From: DATADD01 sp046262355
Lineage (GTDB): Bacteria; Actinomycetota; CADDZG01; WHSQ01
Direction: 5' to 3'
Length of the DNA: 64,000 nt
Assembly: GCA_046262355.1 (NCBI GenBank)
Contig: JBHEMX010000015.1
Coordinates: forward strand, 25,124-89,123
Positions 45,829 through 54,722 of this stretch are shown here, piece after piece. Every line of letters begins with the position of its first letter. The first letter of the stretch is position 1. The translations under genes were made by a program, and so were the position numbers. A model generated the notes under the pieces. It was not told the DNA's origin, made no database searches, and was given only the letters and a program-made list of their open reading frames with translations.

Positions 45829-48449
45829 CGCGTCAGCGCGTCGCGCGCCGCCTTGGCGACTGTTTCGATCGCCTCGTCGAGGCGGCCCGCGTCGGGACCG
45901 CCGGAGATCGCGAGCTCCGGCTTGCCTCCCGCGCCGCCGCCGAGAAGCTCGGCGCCCGGCGCGAGCAGATCGCGCGCCGAGAGGCCGCGCGCGGCAAGGT
46001 CCTTGCTCACCGCACCCACAAGGTTGGCGCGGCCGTCCCCGGCCGCGCCGAGCACGACGATCGAGGAACCGAGCTTGCCCTTGAGCTTCTGCGCCAGCGT
46101 GCGCAGCACATCCACCCCCACGTCGCGGCGAGCCACGACCAGTCGTGAACCATCCACGTCGACCGCCGCGTCGGCGAGGCGCGCCGCCTCCGCATCTGCG
46201 TCGGCGCGCTCGATCTCGGCGAGCCTCCTGTCCATGTCCTTCTGCGTCGCCACGAGCCTCTGGACGCGCTCAGAGACCTCGTCCGGACTTACTTTCAGCG
46301 TCTGCGCGACGTCCTGGAGTTGTGCAGCGCGCCGCTGCAGGAGCTCGACCCCATGGTGCCCGACGAGGGCCTCGACGCGCCGGAGGTTCGCTCCCACCGA
46401 GCTCTCGCCGGTGACGACGATCACGCCAATCTGGCTCGTGTGCGCAACGTGCGTTCCTCCACACAGCTCCTTGGAGTAGTCGCCGACCTCGACGACGCGC
46501 ACGAAGTCTCCATACTTCTCACCGAAGATCGCCATCGCGCCGATCGATCGTGCAAAGTCGTAGCTCGTCTCGTAGGCGCGCACGCCGTCGTCGGTCATCA
46601 CGAGGCCCTGGAGGTCGTCCGAGAGATCGGCCATCTGCTCCGGCGCGAGCGACTCGTAGTGGTTGAAGTCGAAGCGGAGCCGCCCCGGCTCGACCAGCGA
46701 CCCGGCCTGCGTCGCGTGCTCGCCCAGCTTGTCGCGCAGCGCCCAGTGCAAGATGTGGGTCGCCGTGTGGGCTTGCATCGAGCCGCTCCTCCACGCCGGG
46801 TCGACGACCGCACGCACCTCGTCTCCGACGCGGATCTCGCCCGCGCGCACGATCGCCCTGTGACCGCTGAGCCCGGGGGCCAGAGGGCGGGTGTTGTTCA
46901 CCGAGGCCGCGCCGGAGCTAGACGAGATCGTGCCGCGGTCTCCGACCTGTCCGCCTCCTTCGGCGTAGAACACCGTGCGGTCGAGCACGATGTCGACCTC
47001 GTCGCCCTCCGTTGCCGCCGGAATGCCGCGCACGCCGTCGCTTATCGCGATGACCTGGGTGCTGCAAGTGAGGTGCTCGTAGCCGATGAACTCGGTCGTC
47101 CCCTGCTCCTCGACGAGAGAGGACAGCACCTCGTTGGACCGCACGTCGCCCGAGCGGCGCGCCGCGCGCGCCTGCTCACGCTGCTTGGACATGAGCTCGT
47201 CGAAGGTGGCGAGGTCGACCGCGAGCCCTGCTTCGGTGGCGATCTCGCGCGTGAGGTCGACGGGGAAGCCAAAGGTGTCGTGGAGACGGAAGGCAACGTC
47301 TCCCTCGAGCGTTGTCTCACCCGCCGCTCGGGTGCGCGCGATGTCGTCTTCGAGCAAGCTCATCCCCTGCTTGAGTGTGGTGCTGAAGCGCTCCTCTTCG
47401 CGCGCCGCGACATCGGCGATGAAGTCGCGCTTGGCGCGCAGCTCGGGATAGGCGGCGCCGATGAGTTCGACCGTCGCCATGACCAGCTCCGGCAGGATCG
47501 GGTCATCGCGGCCAAGCAGACGCGCGTGACGCACGGCGCGCCGCATCACGCGTCGCAGCACGTAGCCGCGCTTCTCATTCGACGGCAGCACACCGTCGCC
47601 GATCAGGAAGGTGATGCCGCGCCCGTGGTCGGCGAGGATGCGCAGCCCGATGTCCGTGCGCCCGTCGCGGCCGTAGTCTCGCTTGACGAGCTCTTCGGCG
47701 CGCCGCACCATGCCGCCGAGCAGATCGGTCTCGTAGATCGAAGCGGCGTCCTGGAGCACCAGCGCGAGCCGCTCGAGTCCGGCTCCAGTGTCGATGTTCT
47801 TCTTAGGCAGCTCGGCGATCGGCTCGATCGCTGCGTTGCAGTCGTTCTGCATGAACACGAGGTTCCAGATCTCGAGGTAGCGATCCTCGTTGTCGGCGGG
47901 CCCCCGTTCGCTCGCGGGACCGAAGGACTCGCCGAGGTCGACGAAAATCTCGGACGACGGTCCGCATGGGCCCGCGATGCCCATCGACCAGAAGTTGTCC
48001 TCCTTACGCCTCACGACGCGCTGCGCCTTGACCCCGACCTCATCGATCCAGACGGCGTGAGCTTCGTCGTCGGTCTCGTAGATCGAGACCCACAGGCGCT
48101 CAGGGTCGATGCCCCATCCCTCGGTCACGAGCTCCCACGCCCACGGGCACGCCTTGTCCTTGTAGTAGTCGCCGAACGAGAAGTTGCCGAGCATCTCGAA
48201 GAAGGTGAGGTGGCGCGCGGTCTTGCCGACCTCGTCGATGTCGGGCGTTCGGAAGCACTTCTGGACGCTCGTGGCGCGCGCGAAGGCAGGCGTCTGCTCG
48301 CCGAGGAAGTAGGGCTTGAACTGATTCATCCCGGCGTTCGTAAGCAGCAGCGTCGGGTCGTCGGCGACGAGCGAAGAGGACTGGACTCGCGCGTGGCCCC
48401 GCTCGTCGAAGAACGCGAGGAAACGATCCCTGATCGTGCCGGAGTCCAT
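45825..48449 (-). CDS. alaS: Alanyl-tRNA synthetase
   Basis: Charges tRNAAla and edits mischarged Ser/Gly. The 874-residue protein has the class II catalytic domain at its start (LLLTNAGMNQFKPYFLGE, CFRTPDIDEVGKTARHLTFFEMLGNFSFGDYYK), then the editing domain with HTATHILHW and CGGTH metal ligands, and a C-terminal DHHA1-type domain (GGGAGGKPELAISGGPD). ATG 48447-48449 is preceded directly by an in-frame GTG. Confidence 0.98.
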   Translation of the reverse strand: MDSGTIRDRFLAFFDERGHARVQSSSLVADDPTLLLTNAGMNQFKPYFLGEQTPAFARATSVQKCFRTPDIDEVGKTARHLTFFEMLGNFSFGDYYKDKACPWAWELVTEGWGIDPERLWVSIYETDDEAHAVWIDEVGVKAQRVVRRKEDNFWSMGIAGPCGPSSEIFVDLGESFGPASERGPADNEDRYLEIWNLVFMQNDCNAAIEPIAELPKKNIDTGAGLERLALVLQDAASIYETDLLGGMVRRAEELVKRDYGRDGRTDIGLRILADHGRGITFLIGDGVLPSNEKRGYVLRRVMRRAVRHARLLGRDDPILPELVMATVELIGAAYPELRAKRDFIADVAAREEERFSTTLKQGMSLLEDDIARTRAAGETTLEGDVAFRLHDTFGFPVDLTREIATEAGLAVDLATFDELMSKQREQARAARRSGDVRSNEVLSSLVEEQGTTEFIGYEHLTCSTQVIAISDGVRGIPAATEGDEVDIVLDRTVFYAEGGGQVGDRGTISSSSGAASVNNTRPLAPGLSGHRAIVRAGEIRVGDEVRAVVDPAWRSGSMQAHTATHILHWALRDKLGEHATQAGSLVEPGRLRFDFNHYESLAPEQMADLSDDLQGLVMTDDGVRAYETSYDFARSIGAMAIFGEKYGDFVRVVEVGDYSKELCGGTHVAHTSQIGVIVVTGESSVGANLRRVEALVGHHGVELLQRRAAQLQDVAQTLKVSPDEVSERVQRLVATQKDMDRRLAEIERADADAEAARLADAAVDVDGSRLVVARRDVGVDVLRTLAQKLKGKLGSSIVVLGAAGDGRANLVGAVSKDLAARGLSARDLLAPGAELLGGGAGGKPELAISGGPDAGRLDEAIETVAKAARDALTR

Positions 48450-48500
48450 CACCTCAGGTTACCGGCCCCGCCGCCGTGGATCGGGACCCTCAGAGGAGTT

Positions 48501-48680
48501 CTAGAACGTGGTGCGGGAGACGGCTCTCTTCTCGAGGCCCTCGTTGAGCTTGTCCAGCAAGCTTCCGGTGACCGCGTGCGGCGACATGCGAACCTTCTGG
48601 CGGTCGATCCAGCGGTCCGCCTCGAGCGCGGCGGCGACACCGACCAGCACCCAGAACAGCTTCCTCAGCAGGGTGAGCAT
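48501..48680 (-). CDS. Small membrane-associated protein (DUF6167-like)
   Basis: A 59-residue protein: hydrophobic N-terminus MLTLLRKLFWVLVGVAAALEAD, then a basic amphipathic helix (RWIDRQKVRMSPHAVTGSLLDKLNEGLEKR). Small proteins of this plan lie directly upstream of alaS in many actinobacteria (annotated DUF6167). Position and shape support the call; there is no catalytic motif. The frame is open further upstream, but ATG 48678-48680 starts the membrane segment. Confidence 0.7.
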   Translation of the reverse strand: MLTLLRKLFWVLVGVAAALEADRWIDRQKVRMSPHAVTGSLLDKLNEGLEKRAVSRTTF

Positions 48681-48767
48681 GACGTAACCATACCGTGCGC
48701 GCCCGCGGCGCGCCGGGCCGGCTTCCGCGGCAGCCGTCTCCGGCGGGCCGCGCTGTATCGTCGCGGC

Positions 48768-49487
48768 GTGGATGCCAAAGCCTACGCTCATCACCTGAGG
48801 CGAGACGGGTTCCAGCTGGCCGACGTTGCCGAGGGCCATCTCGACGCCACCGTGCCCTCATGCCCCGATTGGAAGGTCGCCGACCTCGTGTGGCACACCG
48901 GCGAGGTGCACGACTTCTGGGGTCAGGTGGCGGCGAAGGGGCTTCAGGACCGCCACGAGGCGCGCGCGCCCGAGCGCCCGAGCGACCTCGAGCTGCTGTC
49001 GTGGTTCCGGGAGGGCGTGGAGCGCCTCGCCGAGATCCTTCAGAACACGGACCCGGCGCGCGAGGTGTGGACGTGGTCGTCGCAGAAGAACGTCGGCTTC
49101 GTCCAGCGGCGCATGGCACAAGAGACTGCCGTGCACCGCTGGGATGGGCAGGCCGCCGCCGGCGTGCCCGAGCCGATCGACGCCGAGCTGGCGGTGGACG
49201 GCGTCGACGAGTTCCTCGACCTGCACATGCCCGCCGACGCGAACCTCGACGGCGACGCCGAGGCCGTGCACCTGCACAGCACCGACGCCGCCGGTGAATG
49301 GGTGGTAGAGGTGCGCACCGGGGGGCTGGGCGTCAGGCGCGAGCACGGCAAGGGCGACGCCGCGGTGCGCGCCTCGGCGTCGGACCTCCTGTTGTTGCTG
49401 TGGCGCCGCATCGGACCGGACGACGTCGAGGTGCTCGGCGACCGCGCCGCGCTCAAGCGCTTCCTCGCGCGCACCGACCTCAACTAG
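48768..49487 (+). CDS. DinB/MDMPI-family (maleylpyruvate isomerase N-terminal-like) protein
   Basis: A 239-residue protein of the actinobacterial TIGR03083 type: CPDWKVADLVWHTGEVHDFW and QETAVHRWDGQAA place three His near a metal site, as in mycothiol-dependent maleylpyruvate isomerase and other DinB-fold proteins. Substrate unknown. If it uses a thiol cofactor, mycothiol would be expected. GTG 48768-48770 lacks a clear ribosome-binding site, but TATCGT stands 6 nt before it, so a leaderless transcript is possible. The stop TAG is in the CTAG end of the palindromic element 49484-49651. Convergent with rarA. Confidence 0.82.
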   Translation: MDAKAYAHHLRRDGFQLADVAEGHLDATVPSCPDWKVADLVWHTGEVHDFWGQVAAKGLQDRHEARAPERPSDLELLSWFREGVERLAEILQNTDPAREVWTWSSQKNVGFVQRRMAQETAVHRWDGQAAAGVPEPIDAELAVDGVDEFLDLHMPADANLDGDAEAVHLHSTDAAGEWVVEVRTGGLGVRREHGKGDAAVRASASDLLLLLWRRIGPDDVEVLGDRAALKRFLARTDLN

Positions 49488-49651
49488 TGCACCTTTGCGT
49501 AAGTCCCGTCGCCCCAGAACGGCCCTGCATCAGCGATGGCTGCGTTGCTCGTCGCGCACGTACCCTGCGGGTACGCACGACTCCTCGCGCCTTGCCCTCA
49601 CCGCGCAGTGCCGCCCTGGTTGCTGACGTTACTTCCGCGCAGGAGCACTAG
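49484..49651. mobile_element. 168-bp imperfect palindromic element with CTAG ends
   Basis: The whole interval between MDMPI-like and rarA genes is one imperfect inverted repeat. The left end CTAGTGCACCTTTGCG and the complement of the right end CTAGTGCTCCTGCGCG agree, arms stay related inward (GCTGCGTTGCTCGTCG / GGCAAGGCGCGAGGAG), and the centre is GTACCCTGCGGGTAC. CTAG at each tip provides the TAG stop of both convergent genes. It looks like a MITE and may work as a bidirectional terminator. Confidence 0.7.
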
Positions 49652-50952
49652 CGGTCTTTCTTGGTCTCGAGCGCGCGGCTGAGCTCCGCCTCGCGCCCGG
49701 TCAGCGCCTCGAAGTAGCGACGCTCGCCGAGAGCCTCGGGGAGATAGTCCTGCGCGACCCAACCTCCGTGGGCGTGCGGGTACTCGTAGCCCTTGCCCGC
49801 GCCGAGCGAGCGCGACGCAGGCGAGTGCGAGTCCCTGAGGTGCGGAGGCACCGGCAGAGGTCCCGTCACCTTCACGTCCTCGTCGGCGCGCCATATGGCC
49901 ATCGCCGACGCGTTCGACTTCGGGGCGAGCGCGAGGTACGCAGCGGACTGCGCCAGGTTGAGCTTCGCCTCCGGGAGCCCGACGAACTCGAGCGCGTGGT
50001 GCGCCGCGACGGCGACGGTCAACGCGGTGGGATCGGCGTTGCCGACGTCCTCCGACGCGAAGACGACCATGCGGCGCGCGATGAACCTGGGATCCTCTCC
50101 GGCATCGAGCATGCGCGCCATCCAATAGACCGCGGCGCTCGCATCCGATCCGCGCATCGACTTGATGAAGGCGCTGATCACGTCGTAGTGCCAGTCCCCC
50201 GCCTTGTCGTACGGGAGAGCCCGCCGCTGCAACGCCTCCTCCGCGACTGAGAGATCGATCCGCCCGCCTCCCGTCGAGGCGATCAGCGTGGCGGCCTCGA
50301 GCGCGTTCAATGCGACGCGCGCGTCACCTCCGGAGCCCCCGACGATGTGCTCGAGCGCATCTCCATCGACCTCGATGTCGATGGTGGCCAACCCGCGTTC
50401 CTTGTCGTTCAGGGCGCGCTCGAGGATCGCCCTCACCGCCTCTTCGTCGAGAGCCTCGAGACGGAACAGGATGCTTCTCGACATGAGCGGCGAGTTGACC
50501 TCGAAGGATGGGTTCTCGGTCGTCGCGCCGACGAGGAGCACCCAGCCGTTCTCGACCGCGGGCAGCAACGCGTCCTGCTGCGCCTTGTTGAAGCGATGTA
50601 TCTCGTCGAGGAACAGCACGGTCCGTCCGTTCTGTTGAGCAAGGCGGTCGCGCGCCGCCTTGATCGCCTTGCGCACATCGGCCACTCCTGCGGTGACCGC
50701 GGACATCGGCTCGAAATGGGCGTTCGTGGTGCGCGCGATCACGTTCGCGAGCGTCGTCTTGCCCGAGCCCGCCGGCCCCCACAGGATGATCGAGGCAAGG
50801 TCGCCGGACTCGATCAACGCGCGCAGCGCGCGCCCCCGTCCGAGGAGATGGGTCTGACCGGCCACCTCATCGAGCGAGCGAGGGCGCATGCGCGCCGCCA
50901 GCGGCGCGTACTGGTCGAACCGATCCTCGAGAGCTGCGTCGAACAGGTCCAC
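49648..50952 (-). CDS. rarA: Replication-associated recombination protein A
   Basis: AAA+ clamp-loader-like ATPase (MgsA/RarA, Mgs1/WRNIP1 homologue) acting at stalled forks. The 434-residue protein has Walker A WGPAGSGKTT, Walker B FLDEIHRFNK, sensor 1 GATTENPSF and the tetramerisation region near the end (VVFASEDVGNADP, LPEAKLNLAQSAAYLALAPKSN). GTG 50950-50952 starts the conserved MDLFDAALE; the frame is open upstream without family similarity. Its stop lies in the palindromic element. Confidence 0.95.
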   Translation of the reverse strand: MDLFDAALEDRFDQYAPLAARMRPRSLDEVAGQTHLLGRGRALRALIESGDLASIILWGPAGSGKTTLANVIARTTNAHFEPMSAVTAGVADVRKAIKAARDRLAQQNGRTVLFLDEIHRFNKAQQDALLPAVENGWVLLVGATTENPSFEVNSPLMSRSILFRLEALDEEAVRAILERALNDKERGLATIDIEVDGDALEHIVGGSGGDARVALNALEAATLIASTGGGRIDLSVAEEALQRRALPYDKAGDWHYDVISAFIKSMRGSDASAAVYWMARMLDAGEDPRFIARRMVVFASEDVGNADPTALTVAVAAHHALEFVGLPEAKLNLAQSAAYLALAPKSNASAMAIWRADEDVKVTGPLPVPPHLRDSHSPASRSLGAGKGYEYPHAHGGWVAQDYLPEALGERRYFEALTGREAELSRALETKKDR

Positions 50953-51034
50953 ACGGCCATCGTCCCACGCCCCCCGGCGCGTCCGCCGCTCCGGGCGCCG
51001 GCGGGGTGATGCGACGGGGGACCATTGGGCCTGT

Positions 51035-51053
51035 ACCCACGCTGAGTGTGGGT
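51035..51053. terminator. Hairpin between aspS and rarA
   Basis: ACCCAC, 7-nt loop, GTGGGT in the 192-bp spacer after aspS. It could end the hisS-aspS transcript; no T-run. Confidence 0.4.
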
Positions 51054-51144
51054 GGATGTCACACGGTCGGCGCGCCCGGCGCGCCGTCTGCCTCCGCTCC
51101 TGGAGCCGCCGGCTCGGCTCGAGGCTCACTCCCAACGGAAGGGA

Positions 51145-52938
51145 TCAGGACGGCGTCCTGGGCGGAGCGGTCGAGCGGATGTGGAGCAGCTCCAACTGCT
51201 CCTCGTCGACCTCGGAGGGCGCGCCGGTGAGCGGATCGAAGGCGCTCTGCGTCTTGGGGAACGCGATGACCTCACGGATGTTCGACTCACCCGCGGCGAG
51301 CGCCACGAGCCTGTCGATGCCAGGTGCGATGCCTCCGTGCGGCGGAACGCCGAAGCGGAACGCAGTCAGCAGGAAGCCGAACCTCTCCTCCGCCTCGTCG
51401 TCTGAAATCCCCAGCGCGTTGAAGACGCGCCGTTGCGTGTCGCGGTCGTGTATCCGGATGCTGCCACTGGCGAGCTCCCACCCGTTGAGCGTGATGTCGT
51501 AGGCCTTGGACATCACCTTGCCGGGGTCGGACTCGAGGTACTGCATCGTGTCCTCGGCGATGCCGGTGAAGGGATGGTGGACGAACCCCCATCGCTGCGC
51601 CTCCTCATCCCACTCGAACCACGGGAAGTCCGTGATCCACACGAAGCTCCACGCCTCGGGATCCGATCGCTTCCTGTCGGGCACCAGCCGGAAACGCTCC
51701 GCGAGCCGGACCCTCAGCGCTCCGAGCACCTTCTGCACGAGGGCTCGGCGCGCGTCGGCGACGATCAGGATGAGGTCGCCCTCGTTGGCCTGGGCCACCT
51801 TGACGAGGTCGGTCCGCTCCTCGTCCGAGAAGAACTTGTCGAGCGGCGAGCGCAGTCCGTCGCGCGCGAGCGCTACCCAAACGAGTCCCCCGGCCCCGAG
51901 CGACCTCGCTTCCTGCACGAGCGCATCGAGGTCCTTGCGGGACAGGTCGGCCGCACCGGGCAGCACGATGCACGCCAGCGTTCCTCCGGCGTCGAGCACG
52001 GACCTGAAGACCCGTGTCTCTGTTGTGGCGAAGACCTCGCCGAGATCGACGAGCTCGAGGCCGAAGCGCGTATCGGGCTTGTCGGACCCGTACCGCCTCA
52101 GCGCGTCCGCATGGGTGAGCCGTGCGAACGGGGCCACGTCGACGTTCAGCGCCTCCGCCCACACGTAGCGGAAGCACCTCTCCGTCACGTCGAGGACGTC
52201 GTGCACGTCCACGAAGGACATCTCGAGGTCGAGCTGAGTGAAGTCGGGCTGTCGGTCGGCGCGCAGGTCCTCGTCCCGGAAGCACCTGACGATCTGGTAG
52301 TAGCGATCGAGCCCGGCGACCATCAAGAGCTGCTTGAAGATCTGTGGCGACTGCGGGAGCGCGTAGAAATGACCGGGATGAGTGCGCGACGGCACGAGGT
52401 AGTCACGCGCCCCTTCGGGCGTGGCGCGCGTCAGCATCGGAGTCTCGATCTCGTGGAATCCTTCGCCGTCGAGGAAGCGCCTGATCGCCGAGACCATCGC
52501 ATGTCTCAGCTTGAGGTTGTCCTGCATCGCAGGGCGGCGGAGATCCAGATACCGGTACTTGAGGCGCAGCATCTCGTCGACTTCCTGATGCTCGTCGACC
52601 TGGAACGGCGGCGTCTCGGCGGCGGAGAAGATCTCGATCGAGCGAGCGGCGACCTCGACGTCGCCTGTGGGGATCTTCGGATTCACGCTGGAAGCCGGGC
52701 GCGCTCTTACCTCCCCTCTTACCTGCAGGCAATACTCGTTGCGGAGCTCCTGAGCGGCGTCATGTGCGTCCCTCGAGATGTCGGGGCTGAACACGACCTG
52801 GATGATCCCGGCCGTGTCGCGCAGATCGATGAAGGTGACTCCCCCGTGGTCGCGCCGGCTGTGCACCCAGCCGGACAACGTGACCGTGGACCCGACGTCT
52901 CCAGCGCGTACGTCGCCACAGCGATGAGTGCGCATCAT
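51145..52938 (-). CDS. aspS: Aspartyl-tRNA synthetase
   Basis: Charges tRNAAsp. The 597-residue bacterial-type enzyme has an N-terminal OB fold (GWVHSRRDHGGVTFIDLRD), motif 2 CFRDEDLRADRQPDFTQLD, the bacterial GAD insertion (about residues 280-420) and motif 3 GGIAPGIDRLVAL. Whether it is discriminating or also acts on tRNAAsn cannot be told here. ATG 52936-52938 overlaps the hisS stop (ATGA). Confidence 0.97.
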   Translation of the reverse strand: MMRTHRCGDVRAGDVGSTVTLSGWVHSRRDHGGVTFIDLRDTAGIIQVVFSPDISRDAHDAAQELRNEYCLQVRGEVRARPASSVNPKIPTGDVEVAARSIEIFSAAETPPFQVDEHQEVDEMLRLKYRYLDLRRPAMQDNLKLRHAMVSAIRRFLDGEGFHEIETPMLTRATPEGARDYLVPSRTHPGHFYALPQSPQIFKQLLMVAGLDRYYQIVRCFRDEDLRADRQPDFTQLDLEMSFVDVHDVLDVTERCFRYVWAEALNVDVAPFARLTHADALRRYGSDKPDTRFGLELVDLGEVFATTETRVFRSVLDAGGTLACIVLPGAADLSRKDLDALVQEARSLGAGGLVWVALARDGLRSPLDKFFSDEERTDLVKVAQANEGDLILIVADARRALVQKVLGALRVRLAERFRLVPDRKRSDPEAWSFVWITDFPWFEWDEEAQRWGFVHHPFTGIAEDTMQYLESDPGKVMSKAYDITLNGWELASGSIRIHDRDTQRRVFNALGISDDEAEERFGFLLTAFRFGVPPHGGIAPGIDRLVALAAGESNIREVIAFPKTQSAFDPLTGAPSEVDEEQLELLHIRSTAPPRTPS

Positions 52939-54206
52939 GGTGTCCAGCTCGTCTCTATGTCGACGAACGCGACGCTGTGCTGCTCGCCGGTAGCGAGGTC
53001 CTTCACGGTCGCGGTCCGAGCCTCGATCTCCGCCTCGCCGAGGATCAGCGCGCGCCGCGCGCCGGATCGGTCCGCGTCCTTCATCTGGCCCTTCATGCCG
53101 CGCCCGCCGAGGCCGAAGTCCGCGGCCACGCCGCGCCGTCTCAGAAGCGTCGCGAGCCGCAACGCCTCGCGTCCCGCGGCCTCGCCCAACGACACGATGT
53201 AGACGTCGACGCGCGCTCTCGGCGCGCCGGAGCCTGGCCCTTCCTCTTCGGCGATGAGGATCCGGTCGATGCCGAGCGCGAACCCGATCGCGGCAAGGGG
53301 TGGGCCACCGAGCACCTCGGAAAGGCCGTCGTAGCGTCCTCCGCCTCCCACCGCGTTCTGCGCGCCGAGCCCCACCGAGATGTACTCGAATGCCGTCCTC
53401 GTGTAGTAGTCGAGTCCCCGCACGAGTCGCGGTTCGAAGCGATACTCGATCCCGAGGTCGTCGAGGTGTGTGCGCACCGCCTCGAAGTGCTCGGCGCAAC
53501 CCGCACAGAGATGATCGGAGATGAGGGGCGCTTCCTGCATGGTCTCGATCGTGCGCGGCTCCTTCGAGTCAAACGTCCTCAGAGGATTCGTGGCGATCCG
53601 CGCGCGGTCCTCGGGGGCAAGGGCCGCGGCGCGTTCGGAGAGGAACTCGACAAGCACCTTGAGGTAACCCTGCCTGCACGAAGGGTCGACGTGTCCGATG
53701 GAGTTCAGCACCAGGACGGTTTCGACGCCGGCGTCTGCGAGGTATCGCTTGCCGACCTCGATGACCTCCGCGTCGACGGCCGCGTCGTTCGAGCCGATCG
53801 ACTCGATGCCGACCTGGAAGAACTGACGGTAGCGGCCCTTCTGAGGACGCTCCTGCCGGAACATCGCTCCGCCGTAGGCCAGCTTGATCGGAAGCGGTCC
53901 CCTGTGCAGGCCGTGCTCCAAGACCGCGCGCATCACAGGCGCCGTTCCCTCGGGCCGAAGCGTCAGCGACCTCCCACCGCGATCGGTGAACGTATACATC
54001 TGTTTGCCGACGACCTCGCTGGACGCGCCGACACCGCGCTCGAACACCTCGGTGAGCTCCAGCATCGGGGTCTCGACCGGCGCGTAGCCGGCGAGCGCGA
54101 ACGAGTCCATCGCCAGGCGCACCGCGCGCTGCCACCGCCACGACTCGGGCGGCAGGAGGTCATGGGTCCCCTTGAGCGCGCGAAAAGAGATCGTGTCACC
54201 GGCCAT
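52935..54206 (-). CDS. hisS: Histidyl-tRNA synthetase
   Basis: Charges tRNAHis. The 423-residue protein has motif 1 in PVETPMLELTEVFERGVG, motif 2 TLRPEGTAPVMRA ... FRQERPQKGRYRQFFQVGIE, the histidine motifs LVRGLDYYTRTAFEY and GGGGRYDGL, and a C-terminal anticodon-binding domain. ATG 54204-54206. The hisS-aspS-rarA order is common in actinobacteria. Confidence 0.97.
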   Translation of the reverse strand: MAGDTISFRALKGTHDLLPPESWRWQRAVRLAMDSFALAGYAPVETPMLELTEVFERGVGASSEVVGKQMYTFTDRGGRSLTLRPEGTAPVMRAVLEHGLHRGPLPIKLAYGGAMFRQERPQKGRYRQFFQVGIESIGSNDAAVDAEVIEVGKRYLADAGVETVLVLNSIGHVDPSCRQGYLKVLVEFLSERAAALAPEDRARIATNPLRTFDSKEPRTIETMQEAPLISDHLCAGCAEHFEAVRTHLDDLGIEYRFEPRLVRGLDYYTRTAFEYISVGLGAQNAVGGGGRYDGLSEVLGGPPLAAIGFALGIDRILIAEEEGPGSGAPRARVDVYIVSLGEAAGREALRLATLLRRRGVAADFGLGGRGMKGQMKDADRSGARRALILGEAEIEARTATVKDLATGEQHSVAFVDIETSWTP

Positions 54207-54239
54207 GGGTTGGCATCCTAGAAGGTTCGGCGCCGTGGT

Positions 54240-54608
54240 CTAGGGATGCGGGCCGAGGACGCGCGCCGCCCCACGGGCCGGGCCTCCCAGGGGGCACAGG
54301 GCACCGGGGGGACAGGGCAGAGGAGGTCTCCGGCGACAGGGCACGTCCGGCACGCAGATGATCGCCGGAGGCGTTGGGAGGCAACGCTTGCGCAGGACGA
54401 GGCAGACCTTGCGTTCCACCTCCGGGATGCCGGTCCCCTGGTCCAGCTCCGGACGCTGGCCCTCGGGCTCCTCCGTCGGGCTGGGGGGCCCCTCGGCGCG
54501 CTCGGTCGGGGGCGCGGTCCCGCCGAACGGCGACAGCGCAAGGACGCGCGCCGCGCCGAGGAGCAAGAGCGCCGCCAAGACCGACACGAGCAGTGCTTTC
54601 CTCATCAT
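54240..54608 (-). CDS. Small exported Pro/Cys-rich protein, unknown
   Basis: A 122-residue product with a signal peptide (MMRKALLVSVLAALLLLGAARVLA) and a mature part rich in Pro and Glu. A C-terminal cluster of Cys follows (KVCLVLRKRCLP, ICVPDVPCRR, LPCPPGALCP), seven in all. No family recognised; a disulfide-stabilised exported peptide is a guess from composition. Ribosome-binding site weak. It lies 33 bp upstream of hisS in the same direction and is divergent from the transketolase genes. Confidence 0.5.
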   Translation of the reverse strand: MMRKALLVSVLAALLLLGAARVLALSPFGGTAPPTERAEGPPSPTEEPEGQRPELDQGTGIPEVERKVCLVLRKRCLPTPPAIICVPDVPCRRRPPLPCPPGALCPLGGPARGAARVLGPHP

Positions 54609-54722
54609 CCGGTTCGACGCCGCGTCCCCGCCACAGGGTTCCCTCCCGGCTCGTCCGGGCGACGCTGGTGTGACGGCCGCCGTGTGGTGGAATAGTGCGA
54701 AGGAGACGGGAAGGGAGGTTCG

